IMG/VR virus record: IMGVR_UViG_3300020457_000082
Location: 1-26,318 of that record
From: a virus
Reading direction: 5' to 3' (one strand)
Length of the DNA: 26,318 nucleotides
The position numbers and the translations under genes were made by a program. Positions 14,746-22,257 of the stretch are shown one piece after another; the stretch's first letter is position 1, and every line of letters starts with the position of its first letter. The notes under the pieces are model-generated. The model was given only the letters and a program-made list of their open reading frames with translations. It was not told the DNA's origin and made no database searches.

Positions 14746-15948
14746 ATGGATGATTTACTAAAAGAAGCCATAGCAGATGCAAAAGCAGTTCGTGAAACAG
14801 CTTTACAGAATGCAAAGATGGCACTTGAAGAAGCGTTCACACCTAAATTGAAATCAATGTTAGCTCAGAAGATTCAACAAGAGATTGAAGATGAAGAGAT
14901 GGAAGATGAAGTCGAAGATGAAGGCTACGGCGGAGAAGGCATGGATGATGAAGAACATGAACCAGGCCATGAAAAAGAAGTAGCTGAAGTTGAAGACGAG
15001 GATGAAGACAAAGTAGATGAAGTCGAAGACGAAGATGAAGAAATGAAATCTGAAGTTGAAGACGAAGATGAGGACAAAATGGATGAAATCGAAGACGAAG
15101 TCGAAGATGAAGTTCATGATGATGAAATGTCTATGAAGAAAGAAGTCGAAGACGAAGACGAAGACAAGATGGATGAAGTCGAAGACGAAGACGAAGACAT
15201 GGATGAAGAACTTGACCTCGAATCTATACTTGCTGAGTTAGAAGCAGAAGTTAATGAAGTAGAAGATGAAGAAGATTCTATGGATGAAATTGACGATAAA
15301 GAAGATAAAGAAGAAATGGATGAAAATGATGTTTCTTCAGAAATCGGAAAAGCTGATAACAAAGTAGCTGATAAAGCTGGTGATTCATCTGAAACAGGTG
15401 CTCAGGGACCAGAAGGCGAAGGTAAAGACGAACCTGCTGGAAAAGAACTTGATGACCACGAAGTGGTTAAAGAGGGTGAGGACAAAGAAGATGACATGGA
15501 TGAAGATATCGATTTAGAAGAAGTCTTAAAAGCATTAACTGAAGAAGATGAAGATGAAGATGAGACTAAAGATGAAATTGCTAAACTTCAAGGTGAAATT
15601 AAAGAGCACAGAGATGTTGTAAAATATCTTCGTGAGAAATTAAACGAAGTTAATTTATTGAATGCTAAACTCTTATTCTCAAACAAACTATTCAGAGCGT
15701 TTGGTTTAAGTAATGAACAGAAATTAAAAGTTGTTGAAACTTTTGATAGAACTAAAAACTTAAGAGAAATCAAGTTGGTTTACTCAACACTTGCAGAATC
15801 TTTCAAAGGTACTAAAGTGAAACCAGCTAGTGAAACTAAAGGTTCAAGTTCAAAACCTGTTGCATCTACTAAACCAGCTAACGAAGAAGTTATTTCTGAG
15901 GGTGCTGAGTTAAAGAACAGATTCAAGAAATTAGCTAACATACTATAA
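14746..15948 (+). CDS. 22: Prohead core scaffold protein (gp22-like)
   Basis: The main component of the inner core on which the capsid assembles; it is later digested by gp21. The N-terminus MDDLLKEAIADAKAVRETAL and helices to about 48 lead into an extremely acidic stretch (48-195). That stretch holds three exact copies of VEDEDEDK (82-89, 104-111, 134-141). Two related segments, LDLESILAELE (156-166) and IDLEEVLKALTE (255-266), may be core-binding helices. The C-terminal part, NLLNAKLLFSNKLFRAFG (303-320) through LVYSTLAESF (344-353), matches gp22 of T4-like phages. At 400 residues it is longer than T4 gp22 (269), mainly through the acidic insert. LxE sites are plentiful. AGGAG precedes the ATG, and gp23 follows 16 nt after the stop. 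Confidence 0.88.
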   Translation: MDDLLKEAIADAKAVRETALQNAKMALEEAFTPKLKSMLAQKIQQEIEDEEMEDEVEDEGYGGEGMDDEEHEPGHEKEVAEVEDEDEDKVDEVEDEDEEMKSEVEDEDEDKMDEIEDEVEDEVHDDEMSMKKEVEDEDEDKMDEVEDEDEDMDEELDLESILAELEAEVNEVEDEEDSMDEIDDKEDKEEMDENDVSSEIGKADNKVADKAGDSSETGAQGPEGEGKDEPAGKELDDHEVVKEGEDKEDDMDEDIDLEEVLKALTEEDEDEDETKDEIAKLQGEIKEHRDVVKYLREKLNEVNLLNAKLLFSNKLFRAFGLSNEQKLKVVETFDRTKNLREIKLVYSTLAESFKGTKVKPASETKGSSSKPVASTKPANEEVISEGAELKNRFKKLANIL

Positions 15949-15964
15949 TTTGGGAGACTAAAAA

Positions 15965-17617
15965 ATGAGTGACAAATTCAAATCAGTAGAGTCTTTAATG
16001 GATGGATATAATCCACAAAGACAACTACTCGAACAAACTCGTAAGTTAGTCAAGAAATGGGAACCAACAGGCCTTTTAGAAGGTATGGACAAAGAACATG
16101 AAGTAAACGGAATGGCTGTACTTCTTGAAAACCAAGCCCGTCAGTTAATTGATGAGGCTTCAAGAACAGGTACATCTGCAAACTCTGAAGAGTGGTCAGG
16201 TGTTGCACTTCCATTAGTTCGTAGAATCTTTGGTGAGTTGGCAGCACAGGAATTCGTTTCTGTTCAGCCAATGAACTTACCATCTGGTCTTATTTTCTAT
16301 CTTGACTTTAAATACGGAACTGCCCAAACAGATGCACACACTAACAACTCAGATGTATTTGGTAATACTTCAGGTTCAGGTGATGCTTCTGGTGGTTTGT
16401 ATGGTGCTGGTAAATTCGGCTACTCAATAAACGATGTTGATTCTTCAACATTAGATATTGGTGCAGCTGTAGGTTCATCAGCGTTTACAACTGCCTCTGT
16501 TTCATGGCAAGACGTTAATTTTGAACCAGACCTTTCTGCTTCAGCCGCTTTAGGACACGAAGCTGATAATGGTCTTGTTAAAATCACCGTATCAAACGAT
16601 GCTATTGCATCTTTTGATGAAGACGGTGTTAGAGCTTTCTCAGTAAGTGGTTCTGGTATAGATGCTTTCTATCCAGCACATACTTCTGTTAATGCCGCTA
16701 AAACTCAGGTATCATTTATTGCACAGAAATCAAAAGCTGGTAACCCTGATAAGATTGTTGTATCTTTCCATAAGAAAGCCGCAAACAACTTTACAAGAGG
16801 TGACTTTGAAGCTTCTGCAGCTGCTATAGATGCAAATCCTGAAACTGATATCGACATTCCAGAATTAGATATTGCGTTAAAGAGTATTCCTATCATAGCG
16901 AAAACTCGTAAGTTAAAAGCTGTCTGGACTCCAGAACTTGCTCAAGACTTAAATGCTTATCATTCTGTGGATGCTGAAGCTGAACTAACAGCTCTTCTTT
17001 CTGAGTACATCTCAATGGAAATCGATTTAGAAATCCTTGATATGTTATATGCAGGTGCTACTGCTAAGACAGAAAGATGGTCAGCTAGAGTTGGATTCGA
17101 ATATGATTCCGCTACTACATTGTTTGCACAATCAAGTGGTGAATCAAATGCTTACACAAAAGGTGAGTGGTTCCAAACTCTTGGAAACAAAATACAAGCA
17201 GTTTCTAATGCAATCCATCAGAAAACTCTAAGAGGTGGTGCTAACTTCTTGGTCGTAAGTCCAGAAACAGCAACTATCATCGAGAGTATTCCTGGATATG
17301 CCGCAGATACTACTGGTGAAGCAACTGAGAAATCATTTGCAATGGGTGTACAAAAAGTAGGTGCTCTTAACAACAGATATACTGTTTACAAGAACCCTTA
17401 TGCATTGGATAATGTAATACTAGCAGGTTTCAGAGGAAGTAACTTCTTAGAAACAGGTGCTGTGTATGCTCCATATGTACCACTTATCATGACACCATTA
17501 GTGTACGACCCTAAGAACTTCACACCAAGAAAAGGCGTAATGACTCGTTATGCTAAGAAGATGGTTAGAAGTGAGTTCTATGGTAAGATTGTCGTAGCTG
17601 ATGTAAACTATGTGTAA
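15965..17617 (+). CDS. 23: Major capsid protein (gp23-like)
   Basis: The hexamer-forming shell protein. KKWEPTGLLEG (30-40) corresponds to KWKPLLEG of T4 gp23, and L61-I-D-E64|A65 corresponds to T4's FLTE|A processing site, so the mature protein probably starts at A65. VQPMNLPSGLIF (100-111) and KTRKLKAVWTPELAQDLNAYHSVDAEAEL (313-341) are strongly conserved in gp23. The middle (about 120-300) is variable and Ser/Ala/Gly-rich, as expected for surface loops. The 550-residue length is close to T4's 521. Codons ending in C are commoner than in flanking genes, fitting high expression. GGGAG precedes the ATG, and a strong terminator follows. Confidence 0.96.
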   Translation: MSDKFKSVESLMDGYNPQRQLLEQTRKLVKKWEPTGLLEGMDKEHEVNGMAVLLENQARQLIDEASRTGTSANSEEWSGVALPLVRRIFGELAAQEFVSVQPMNLPSGLIFYLDFKYGTAQTDAHTNNSDVFGNTSGSGDASGGLYGAGKFGYSINDVDSSTLDIGAAVGSSAFTTASVSWQDVNFEPDLSASAALGHEADNGLVKITVSNDAIASFDEDGVRAFSVSGSGIDAFYPAHTSVNAAKTQVSFIAQKSKAGNPDKIVVSFHKKAANNFTRGDFEASAAAIDANPETDIDIPELDIALKSIPIIAKTRKLKAVWTPELAQDLNAYHSVDAEAELTALLSEYISMEIDLEILDMLYAGATAKTERWSARVGFEYDSATTLFAQSSGESNAYTKGEWFQTLGNKIQAVSNAIHQKTLRGGANFLVVSPETATIIESIPGYAADTTGEATEKSFAMGVQKVGALNNRYTVYKNPYALDNVILAGFRGSNFLETGAVYAPYVPLIMTPLVYDPKNFTPRKGVMTRYAKKMVRSEFYGKIVVADVNYV

Positions 17618-17656
17618 GTTTGAGTTAATTTTATAACTTAAAAGTACATTATCATT

Positions 17657-17686
17657 AAAGGGGAATCATTTTGGTTCCCCTTTTTT
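17657..17686 (+). terminator. Strong rho-independent terminator after gp23
   Basis: AAAGGGGAA (17657-17665) pairs perfectly with TTCCCCTTT (17675-17683) and can be extended by a T-G and a C-G pair, leaving a 5-nt loop. A run of six T spans 17681-17686. The best terminator in the window, it lies 39 nt after the major capsid stop and separates capsid from neck and fibre genes. Confidence 0.9.
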
Positions 17687-17695
17687 GTTTTCTTG

Positions 17696-17703
17696 ATATT
17701 TAT
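17696..17703 (+). promoter_or_regulatory. Candidate promoter element (ATATTTAT)
   Basis: TTGATATTTATTTA starts 6 nt after the T run of the gp23 terminator. The ATG at 17743 is 39 nt downstream, with AGGAG at 17731-17735. A terminator followed at once by this element and then a gene is the strongest positional argument that it starts transcription on the + strand. Confidence 0.5.
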
Positions 17704-17742
17704 TTACAGATATATCTATAGACTATTAATAGGAGAATTTAT

Positions 17743-18900
17743 ATGGCTCAAGAACCAATATGGCCAGGAAGTGGTTCGGATGCAAGTGGTTCAACACCAT
17801 TTGGTTTTTACGATACAGAATCAGATTTTCAAACCGATGCTCCTAAATTTGCAACATGGTGTGCAAGAAGGCTCGGTTTTCCAATAACTGCCGTAGAATT
17901 ACAAGATATTCAATTTTACGCTTGTTTTGAGGAAAGTATCACAGAATATTCGGCACAAGTAAACCAATTCAACATTAAAGATAATTTATTAAGTTTAAAA
18001 GGACAATCTACAAGTTCTAATTTAACTCACAAAAGATTATCACATACTATGGGTGAACAGATATTTTTATCTGAAACTTATGGAAGTGAGGCTCAAGTAG
18101 GTGGACAAGTAGAAACTTTCAAAAACAAAATAACTTTAGTAAGTGGTTCACAAGATTATGATTTAAATTCATTGATTGCTGATGAAAGTGGTAGTGGAGC
18201 GATTGAAGTTAAACGAGTATTTTATCATGCCGACCCTGCCATCACAAGATACTTTGACCCATATGCTGGAACAGGTCAACAAACAAATAATATGTTAGAT
18301 GCATTTGGATTTGGTGGTTCATCACCAGCAATTACATTTATGTTACAACCAGTGTATGCAGATTTATTAAGAGTACAGGCTATCGAATTCAATGACCAAA
18401 TAAGAAAATCTTCTTATTCATTTGAAATTGTAAACAATAAATTAAGGATATTTCCTACTTGGACAACTTCAGCAACAGGTTCATTGTGGATAGAATGGAA
18501 TAAAGTAAGTGATAGAGATAATGTATTAAGAACGAGATATAGTGGTTCAGCAGATACAGTATCAGATATCAGTAATGCACCTTATGATAACATGAAGTAT
18601 GGACAAATTAATGATGTGGGTAAACAATGGATTCGTAAGTATGGATTAGCTTTATCAAAAGAGTTATTAGGTATGGTTCGTAGTAAATACGGAACAATTC
18701 CTATTCCTAATGCTGATGTAAGTTTAGATGGTGATACACTAAGAGCTGAAGCAACAGCGGAAAAGGAACAATTAGTAGAACAATTAAGAGAAATGTTAGA
18801 CCAAACAAGTAATAGGGCACTTATGGAAGCGGATAGAGAATCTGCTGAAAACTTACAAGAGAAGTTAAAGAAAGTTCCTTATCCAATGTATATAGGATAA
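17743..18900 (+). CDS. 13: Neck protein (gp13-like)
   Basis: A 385-residue virion protein that would join the filled head to the tail. The N-terminal part has FGFYDTESDFQTDAPKF (20-36) and CARRLGFPITAVELQDIQFY (40-59). The centre has YFDPYAGTG, GFGGSSP and VQAIEFNDQIRKSSYSFEI. The end has QWIRKYGLALSKELLGMVRSKYGTIPIPN, DGDTLRAEATAEKEQLVEQL and PYPMYIG. The C-terminal layout (WxxxYxxALxKxxxG, then Pro, Asn-Gly-like turn, then a Glu-rich helix) resembles gp13 of T4-like phages, and a gp14-like gene follows. It begins a new transcription unit after the gp23 terminator, with a clear AGGAG. The overall structural-protein call is firm; the gp13 name is moderately sure. Confidence 0.75.
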   Translation: MAQEPIWPGSGSDASGSTPFGFYDTESDFQTDAPKFATWCARRLGFPITAVELQDIQFYACFEESITEYSAQVNQFNIKDNLLSLKGQSTSSNLTHKRLSHTMGEQIFLSETYGSEAQVGGQVETFKNKITLVSGSQDYDLNSLIADESGSGAIEVKRVFYHADPAITRYFDPYAGTGQQTNNMLDAFGFGGSSPAITFMLQPVYADLLRVQAIEFNDQIRKSSYSFEIVNNKLRIFPTWTTSATGSLWIEWNKVSDRDNVLRTRYSGSADTVSDISNAPYDNMKYGQINDVGKQWIRKYGLALSKELLGMVRSKYGTIPIPNADVSLDGDTLRAEATAEKEQLVEQLREMLDQTSNRALMEADRESAENLQEKLKKVPYPMYIG

Positions 18901-18904
18901 TCAC

Positions 18905-19393
18905 ATGGCAAGTAGATATTGGCCAACAAGAGATACAAACTTAGCCAAACGATTCAACGATGAATTAGTTGGAAATCTAAAAGATGGAAAATGTGGAATC
19001 ATTGGGCAAGAAATCATTATCTATAGAGTTTCAACATATGATACAGAACCAAATATGTATGGTGAAGCTGGAGAGAGTGGTAAAGTATATGAGGCTGGAG
19101 TAAAATTAAGTTGTATTATTGATGCACAAGATTTTGATTGGGAAACAAACGAGTTCGGTCCAAGTTCAAATCAAACTGCCACCTTTTCATTTCAAAGAGA
19201 TATGTTAATAGATGTAAATTTCAGACCAGATGTTGGTGATGTAATAAGTTGGAACTTTGGTTATTTTGAAATTAATAAGACAAACGAAAACCAATTAGTA
19301 GGTGGAGATTTTAATAAAAATTGGACTATAACTTGTGAGGCACAATTAACAAGAATCTCAACACTTAATATTGAGAGAACAAGGGCGTTTTAA
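18905..19393 (+). CDS. 14: Neck protein (gp14-like)
   Basis: A 162-residue protein, shorter than T4 gp14 (256). Shared features are a segment IGQEIIIYRVSTYDTEPNMYGEA, comparable to gp14's REYVSPDLIFGED, a middle strand-rich stretch with SFQRDMLIDVNFRPDVGDVISW, and GYFEINKTNEN, comparable to DNSLFEINWVEP in T4 gp14. gp13 and gp14 form the connector between the head and the sheath-terminated tail, and here the two genes are adjacent as well. AGGA lies about 8 nt before the ATG. The stop overlaps the start of the gp15-like fusion gene (TAATG), so the neck and tail-terminator proteins are translated together. Confidence 0.68.
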   Translation: MASRYWPTRDTNLAKRFNDELVGNLKDGKCGIIGQEIIIYRVSTYDTEPNMYGEAGESGKVYEAGVKLSCIIDAQDFDWETNEFGPSSNQTATFSFQRDMLIDVNFRPDVGDVISWNFGYFEINKTNENQLVGGDFNKNWTITCEAQLTRISTLNIERTRAF

Positions 19394-21078
19394 TGGCAAG
19401 AAGTAAACCTTTATCGAGAAAAATAAGAAGAGATTTAAACTCGATATCGTTAAATCCTGATTACAATAGAGCGAATCAAGTTCGTAGGGATAAAGATGAT
19501 ATCAAAAATATCTCTGTTGGTATCATGGAACACGATGCCGCGATTATGTATTACTTTAATGAGGTTATCAAACCATCAGTAGTTGATAATAAAGAAACAA
19601 TTAAAGTACCTGTAATGTACGCTTCACCTGAAAGATGGTATGCTATGCAAAGACAAGGGTTTCTTCGTGATAAAAGACAACAGATTCTTACACCTGTTAT
19701 TGTATTTAGAAGAACTGGTATTGATAGAAACGATAATATACCTGTAGATAAATTAGATGCAAATAAACCAGAACATTTTCAAACATTTACTCAAAAATAT
19801 TCTCAATCAAATAGATACGACCAGTTCAGTAAAACGGTTGGTACAACACCAAACAAAGAACATTTTAGTGTAGTAGTACCTGATTATGTTATTTTAAATT
19901 ACGAGTTCACTGTATTCACAAGTTATATTGAACAAATGAACAAGGTTGTTGAAAAAATAAATTATACCGATGGTGCTTATTGGGGTGAACCTGGTAAGTT
20001 AAGATTTAGAAGTAGAATTGAATCATTTAGTGATGCAAGTGAAATGGATGGTGAAAGGTTAGTTAAAACTACATTCACAGTACAATTGATGGGATATATA
20101 ATACCTGAAGAGTTCAATAGTATGGTAACTACTCGTAGACATCTTACACCTAAAAAAGTTATTATTAATATGGATGTTGAGAAAAGTGCTGAAGAATTAC
20201 TTGGAGTTGATTCTAAGGGTGGAGTATCAATACAAAGTCCTGTAAAAGATGTGTTTAGTATTTCAGTTTCTAATCCACTAACATTTATTGGTGGGACTGG
20301 TGTTACACTTTCACAAGATGGTACACCATTTGATGGTTCTCAAGCAGTTACACAAACGATTTCTATTGGTCAAGATGTGAGTACAACATCCGATGTATCA
20401 TTTAATCAAGTTACATCTAATACATTAGTATTTGGTAATCCAACCACATATTCACATACAGGTATTAGTGGTAGTGTAAATATTACAGGTAGTTTAACCA
20501 CGAGTGGTAATGTTACGGTCAATGGTAACATGACTGTTCTTGGTACATTAAATGCACAAGAACTTAAAACTACATTTGTATCTTCAAGTATATTATTTGA
20601 AAGTGGTAGTACAAGATTTGGTGATACTATTGATGATACACATCATAGGACGGGTAGTGTAAACATTACAGGTTCATTTAGTTTGAATGGATATGAAATA
20701 AATGAGATTAGTAATGATAGTTCATTAACAGACCAGAGTTCTACTGCTCTTGTAACAGAAGCCGCCTTACAATCATTTTCTACCGAAGGTCAAACTACTG
20801 TACAAGAATATTTGAGAAAACAATTTTTTAAAACATCTAATAGTATTACAACATCAACAGCAAGTTTTGCGGCAGTTACGGCATCGGCACCAGCTGGATA
20901 TACTGCTACTGATGAAAATGATTTCTTATTCTTTATTAATGGACAATATATGGAACATGATGCCTTGACCGTCGAACAAAGTGGTAGTGTATTTTTATTA
21001 AAAGTTGATAATAGTTCTATTGGATATGATTTGGAAAGTGATGATGAAATAATCTCGGTGGGTAAATTCAATTCATAA
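19393..21078 (+). CDS. Tail-sheath terminator (gp15-like) fused to fibre-like tail
   Basis: A 561-residue two-part protein. Residues 45-240 resemble T4 gp15, which caps the sheath and joins tail to head: MYYFNEVIKPS, then IKVPVMYASPERWYAMQ (70-86; T4 has IRVPITYASKEHFMMK), then YEFTVFTSYIEQMNKVVEKI (170-189; T4 has YELSIFTRYEDDMFQIVEQI), then LVKTTFTVQLMGYIIPE (223-239). From about 285 the sequence becomes Ser/Thr/Gly/Asn-rich and fibre-like, with VTLSQDGTPFDGS, GQDVSTTSDVSFNQVT and GNMTVLGTLNAQE. Residues 393-561 are a distal module shared with the next protein. T4 gp15 (272 residues) has no such tail, so copies of this fibre would surround the neck. The single frame shows no sign of an assembly error. 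Confidence 0.75.
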   Translation: MARSKPLSRKIRRDLNSISLNPDYNRANQVRRDKDDIKNISVGIMEHDAAIMYYFNEVIKPSVVDNKETIKVPVMYASPERWYAMQRQGFLRDKRQQILTPVIVFRRTGIDRNDNIPVDKLDANKPEHFQTFTQKYSQSNRYDQFSKTVGTTPNKEHFSVVVPDYVILNYEFTVFTSYIEQMNKVVEKINYTDGAYWGEPGKLRFRSRIESFSDASEMDGERLVKTTFTVQLMGYIIPEEFNSMVTTRRHLTPKKVIINMDVEKSAEELLGVDSKGGVSIQSPVKDVFSISVSNPLTFIGGTGVTLSQDGTPFDGSQAVTQTISIGQDVSTTSDVSFNQVTSNTLVFGNPTTYSHTGISGSVNITGSLTTSGNVTVNGNMTVLGTLNAQELKTTFVSSSILFESGSTRFGDTIDDTHHRTGSVNITGSFSLNGYEINEISNDSSLTDQSSTALVTEAALQSFSTEGQTTVQEYLRKQFFKTSNSITTSTASFAAVTASAPAGYTATDENDFLFFINGQYMEHDALTVEQSGSVFLLKVDNSSIGYDLESDDEIISVGKFNS

Positions 21079-21087
21079 GGAAACACG

Positions 21088-21930
21088 ATGCCATTATTAA
21101 AATTTAAAAACCCACTCACTACATCAGGTTCAAGTGGTTTCAACACTTCTATTGTTGGTGAACAAGATGGTAATCAGGCCACAATAAATACATTTAGTAT
21201 CGGACAAGATGTTGGTACTACTTCTCAAGTAACATTTAATGGTGTAACTCAACCAGAATCACAAACAGCTATCATTGGTACAAGTGAAAGTAATATGGTG
21301 TTGGGTTATGAATTTATTAGTGGTTCAAATCTTACATTTACAACCGATGAACAAGGTATAACTGAAAACTATACACATGAAGATAATATTACTATTAATG
21401 GTAATGTTTCTTTTACAAGTGCTAGTTTAGAACAATCAAACACATCAACGATACATAAATCTGGTAGTACAAAGTTTGGTGATACATTAGATGATACACA
21501 TTTCATAACTGGTAGTTATCTTCTTAGTGGTTCACTTGAATTGAATGGTAATAGTATAATTGGAGTTAGTAATTCATCAGATTTATCATCAGCTAGAACT
21601 AATTTTTTAGTAACAGAGGAAGCAGCCAGAACGGCATTGGGTGGTGATTCTACTACCAATCTTGAGTACTTAAGAAAAATTAAAGCAGTAAAAGGAACGA
21701 TTAGTGGTGCTACAGGAAGTTTCACCGCCACAACGGCATCAATTGCAACAAGTTTATCAAACACTTCAATAAATGATTTTCAGTTTTATTTGAATGGTAT
21801 GTTGATGGAATATGATGCTTTGAGTATTAAACAAGCTAATACTACATTTGAATTACATATAAACACAGGTTCATTAGGATATCATTTAACAAGTACTGAT
21901 GAAATAGTTGCATGGGGAAAATTTAATTAA
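21088..21930 (+). CDS. Fibre protein sharing the distal module of the gp15-like fusion
   Basis: A 280-residue Ser/Thr/Gly/Asn-rich protein. Residues 35-53 (SIGQDVGTTSQVTFNGVTQ) are a common phage-fibre repeat. Residues 115-280 align with 393-561 of the preceding protein: SGSTKFGDTLDDTHFITGS, FLVTEEAARTAL, EYLRK, DFQFYLNGMLMEYDALSI, and the ending GYHLTSTDEIVAWGKFN. It therefore looks like a freestanding copy of the fibre part of the previous gene, with a short different N-terminus (MPLLKFKNPLTTSG) as its attachment region. AAGGA precedes the ATG. A weak terminator follows. Confidence 0.78.
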   Translation: MPLLKFKNPLTTSGSSGFNTSIVGEQDGNQATINTFSIGQDVGTTSQVTFNGVTQPESQTAIIGTSESNMVLGYEFISGSNLTFTTDEQGITENYTHEDNITINGNVSFTSASLEQSNTSTIHKSGSTKFGDTLDDTHFITGSYLLSGSLELNGNSIIGVSNSSDLSSARTNFLVTEEAARTALGGDSTTNLEYLRKIKAVKGTISGATGSFTATTASIATSLSNTSINDFQFYLNGMLMEYDALSIKQANTTFELHINTGSLGYHLTSTDEIVAWGKFN

Positions 21931-21934
21931 AAAA

Positions 21935-21967
21935 AATACCACATTGGTGTTACCATTTTTAATTTTT
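21935..21967 (+). terminator. Probable weak terminator after fibre gene
   Basis: AATACC (21935-21940) can pair with GGTGTT (21946-21951, one G-T pair), or alternatively TGGT (21945-21948) with ACCA (21952-21955) around a 3-nt loop, followed by TTTTT and then TTTTTT. The two hairpins are mutually exclusive. It lies just after the stop codon and just before a candidate promoter. Confidence 0.45.
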
Positions 21968-21969
21968 TG

Positions 21970-21977
21970 ATATTTAT
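21970..21977 (+). promoter_or_regulatory. Candidate promoter element (ATATTTAT)
   Basis: TTGATATTTATATG lies directly after the weak terminator and 4 nt before the ATG at 21982. The 17 bases ATATTTATATGTATGAG differ at only one position from those at 2501-2517, including the start codon and spacing. This copy would also give a leaderless mRNA. Confidence 0.48.
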
Positions 21978-21981
21978 ATGT

Positions 21982-22257
21982 ATGAGAAAGAGAAGTTGGA
22001 AAAATAGGAAAAACAGACCTTGTCCTGATTGTGGGAAAGTATTAACTTATACAAGAAAGGATGCCTTTGATAGGGCAGTAGGTAATAATAGTGTGTGTAA
22101 ATCATGTGCTCAATCTGATAGAAAGTTTACATTGGAAACTATCGAGAAGATGAAACAACCAAAAACCACACAACATAAGAAAAAGATTTCGAAATCAATT
22201 ACAAGTTGGTGGGTAGAGAAAAAACAAGAAGTAGAAGAATATGGCATTAATAGATAG
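21982..22257 (+). CDS. Zinc-finger protein with NUMOD3-like C-terminus
   Basis: A 91-residue protein starting MRKRSWKNRKNRPCPDC. The frame could also open at a TTG (21967), but that lies within the candidate promoter, so the ATG is preferred. CPDC (14-17) and CKSC (about 40-43) form a zinc finger. The segment from KFTLETIEKMKQPKTTQHKKKIS resembles the NUMOD3 DNA-binding repeat found in phage homing endonucleases. No nuclease domain is present, so it may be a truncated mobile gene or a small DNA-binding protein. It has no Shine-Dalgarno site, carries its own promoter element, and overlaps the next fibre gene by 17 nt. It is out of place among structural genes. Confidence 0.6.
   Translation: MRKRSWKNRKNRPCPDCGKVLTYTRKDAFDRAVGNNSVCKSCAQSDRKFTLETIEKMKQPKTTQHKKKISKSITSWWVEKKQEVEEYGINR

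Noticed and set aside
14886-15250. CRISPR-like or satellite DNA in the acidic region
   Set aside because: Repeats are unequal in spacing, stay in frame and encode a scaffold protein; there are no regular spacers.
15114-15362. Minus-strand open frame with long Ser runs opposite the scaffold gene
   Set aside because: It is the reverse reading of GAA/GAT/GAC-rich codons and has no ribosome binding site; a shadow of the acidic repeats.
17037-17231. Alternative-frame open frame inside the major capsid gene
   Set aside because: It lies wholly within well-conserved gp23 sequence and has no ribosome binding site.
21967-21981. TTG start giving five extra residues to the zinc-finger gene
   Set aside because: Those codons overlap the ATATTTAT element, and the ATG at 21982 matches the arrangement at 2513.
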